Shown here one piece after another: positions 31,892 through 32,948 of a DNA stretch of 32,948 bases. Location of the stretch: assembly GCF_049615385.1 (NCBI RefSeq), contig NZ_JBMZFL010000021.1. One strand, written 5' to 3'. The notes below the pieces were generated by a model. That model did no database searches. It was not told the origin of the DNA and saw only the letters and a list, made by a program, of their open reading frames with translations. Position 1 is the stretch's first letter; every line of letters begins with the position of its first letter. Origin of the DNA: Aequoribacter sp049615385 (GTDB lineage: Bacteria > Pseudomonadota > Gammaproteobacteria > Pseudomonadales > Halieaceae). Position numbers and translations under genes: made by a program.

Positions 31892-32263
31892 ATGGACATC
31901 AGACCTATTAAAACAGATGCCGACTACCGCGCGGCATTAAACGATATCGAAAACCTAATGATGGCGGAGCCTGATACCGTCGAAGGCGAAAAGCTGGACA
32001 TTTTGGTTACGTTAGTTGAAGCCTACGAAGCAAAGCATTTTCCAATGGATTTGCCAGACCCTGTTGAGGCAATAAAGTTTGAGATGGAGCGCAAAGGCTT
32101 AACGGTTAAAGATCTTGAACCCATGATAGGTAAAAGCAATCGTGTTTATGAAATCCTAAACCATAAGCGATCACTCACGCTAAAAATGATTTGGAAACTT
32201 CATGAAGGGCTAGGTATTCCAGCAGAGTCGCTCATCAAACCGCCACAAGTTCGCGCTTCATAG
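31892..32263 (+). CDS. higA: HigA-family antitoxin, helix-turn-helix
   Basis: A 123-residue antitoxin. The N-terminal half (IKTDADYRAALNDIENLM) is the HigB-facing helical part. The C-terminal half, about 65-112, is an XRE-type helix-turn-helix (GLTVKDLEPMIGKSNRVYEIL and the SLTLKMIWKLHEGLGIP helix). AAGAGGT at 31878-31884 gives it a strong ribosome binding site while higB has none, which would favour antitoxin production. It is the partner of the preceding higB. Confidence 0.92.
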   Translation: MDIRPIKTDADYRAALNDIENLMMAEPDTVEGEKLDILVTLVEAYEAKHFPMDLPDPVEAIKFEMERKGLTVKDLEPMIGKSNRVYEILNHKRSLTLKMIWKLHEGLGIPAESLIKPPQVRAS

Positions 32264-32288
32264 CGCTGCGCATAAAAATTATGTTGTC

Positions 32289-32948
32289 ATGAATGACGCT
32301 CGCTACCCAAATATTTCAGCTATTGATAACAGGCTAGCTGAGCTTGAAAACGAAAAGCAGCAGCTTCTCGCATTAAGAGAGGCTTTGCGTAGCGCTCAAA
32401 ACGAGCGTTCAGTACAGACATTCACGCCAGAACAAAAGGTCTCCCTATTCAGACAACGATTTCGTGGAAGAGAGGATATCTTCGCCAATCGTTGGCAAAA
32501 TCAACAGGGTCGCAGTGGCTATTCCGTAGCCTGTGATAATGAATGGGTAAACGGGGTTTGCAACAAACCCCGCATTAAATGCCAAGACTGTTCACACCGA
32601 AAGTTTAGCGAACTAAACGAGCGCATTATTTACAGGCACCTTGCCGGTCATCAAGTGGTAGGGCTGTATCCCTTACTGAAAGATAATACGTGCTATTTGT
32701 TGGCAGCCGATTTTGACAAAGGCTGTTGGCAAGAAGAAGTCAAAGCAATGTCTAAAGCGTGCCAAGCGTTTGATATTCCGCACGCAATAGAAATCTCGCG
32801 TTCTGGCAACGGGGCGCACTTATGGATCTTTTTTGACACCAATATCCCCGCTAACCAAGCTCGGGCACTGGGTTTTGCTTTGCTTGATAAAGCCATGGAA
32901 ATATTTCCAAATCTTTCGTTTGACTCCTATGACAGGCTCTTTCCTAAC
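32289..32948 (+). CDS. Archaeo-eukaryotic primase (AEP) of the TOTE conflict-system type, N-terminal part
   Basis: The first 220 codons of a gene that runs off the window with no stop. A coiled coil (about 11-40) is followed by LFRQRFRGREDIFANRW and a cysteine cluster (82, 91, 98, 101) likely to bind zinc. The AEP core then shows catalytic Asp141 and Asp143 (LAADFDK), His177 (SGNGAHLWIFF) and Asp212/Asp215 (FDSYDRLFPN). This matches the proteins annotated as TOTE conflict-system primases, usually linked or fused to a superfamily 2 helicase and a nuclease. The start follows higA by 25 bases without a clear Shine-Dalgarno sequence, so higA and this gene may be one operon. Confidence 0.85.
   Translation, partial: MNDARYPNISAIDNRLAELENEKQQLLALREALRSAQNERSVQTFTPEQKVSLFRQRFRGREDIFANRWQNQQGRSGYSVACDNEWVNGVCNKPRIKCQDCSHRKFSELNERIIYRHLAGHQVVGLYPLLKDNTCYLLAADFDKGCWQEEVKAMSKACQAFDIPHAIEISRSGNGAHLWIFFDTNIPANQARALGFALLDKAMEIFPNLSFDSYDRLFPN

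Larger units (their letters stand above)
29445..32948. mobile_element. Left end of an integrated genomic island (right end outside window)
   Basis: From the yicC stop the content changes from conserved housekeeping genes to a tyrosine integrase, an unknown small membrane protein, a toxin-antitoxin pair and a conflict-system primase. The 326-base stretch 29445-29770 has no gene; it holds two hairpins, the repeats below and the integrase ribosome binding site. No tRNA gene is visible at the border, so the exact attachment site is unknown. Confidence 0.8.

Overview
The window is mostly a well-conserved gammaproteobacterial chromosome segment. The gene order gshB-tonB3-yqgE-ruvX / pilT-yggS-proC-yggT-metX-metW-rdgB-hemW / trmB-rpoH-ftsXEY / rsmD-coaD-mutM / rpmG-rpmB-radC-coaBC-algC-argB-slmA-pyrE-crc-rph-yicC matches the Pseudomonas/Cellvibrionales type of genome. 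A Crc protein, a membrane-anchored AlgC and a TonB3 next to gshB and type IV pilus genes all point to the same group. The genus cannot be named from the sequence alone.

Layout. Bases 1-9368 hold housekeeping operons: glutathione synthesis, TonB3, RuvX, the pilus retraction ATPase PilT (opposite strand), proline and methionine synthesis, nucleotide-pool cleaning (RdgB) and HemW. Bases 9258-10792 hold a small inserted cassette: a Fic-family AMP transferase gene with its own promoter and operator-like repeats, flanked by a direct repeat of the 3' end of hemW (118 bp perfect, 131 of 133 bp overall). Bases 10760-16321 are a leftward block: a membrane protein, trmB, a DUF423 gene, rpoH and ftsX-ftsE-ftsY. 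A perfect CIRCE inverted repeat (the HrcA operator) lies just upstream of rpoH. Bases 16365-28469 carry rsmD, coaD, mutM, two ribosomal protein genes, radC, coaBC, a very long algC, argB, slmA, a DUF4124 gene, pyrE, crc and rph. The dut gene, usually found between coaBC and algC in related genomes, is absent from that place. yicC (28575-29444) closes the core segment.

Bases 29445-32948 are the left end of an integrated genomic island that runs off the window. It has a strong terminator, four GGTGGGCAG direct repeats, a P4-type tyrosine integrase, a small two-helix membrane protein, a regulatory region rich in inverted repeats, a HigB-HigA toxin-antitoxin pair, and the first 220 codons of an archaeo-eukaryotic primase (AEP) of the kind annotated as the TOTE conflict system. 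The AEP catalytic residues are visible. The usual helicase and nuclease partners would lie beyond base 32948.

The most notable items are the CIRCE site on the heat-shock sigma factor gene, the way the Fic cassette was inserted without breaking either flanking gene, and the integrase-HigBA-TOTE primase island. All functional statements rest on recognised motifs and remembered family knowledge; no database search was run.
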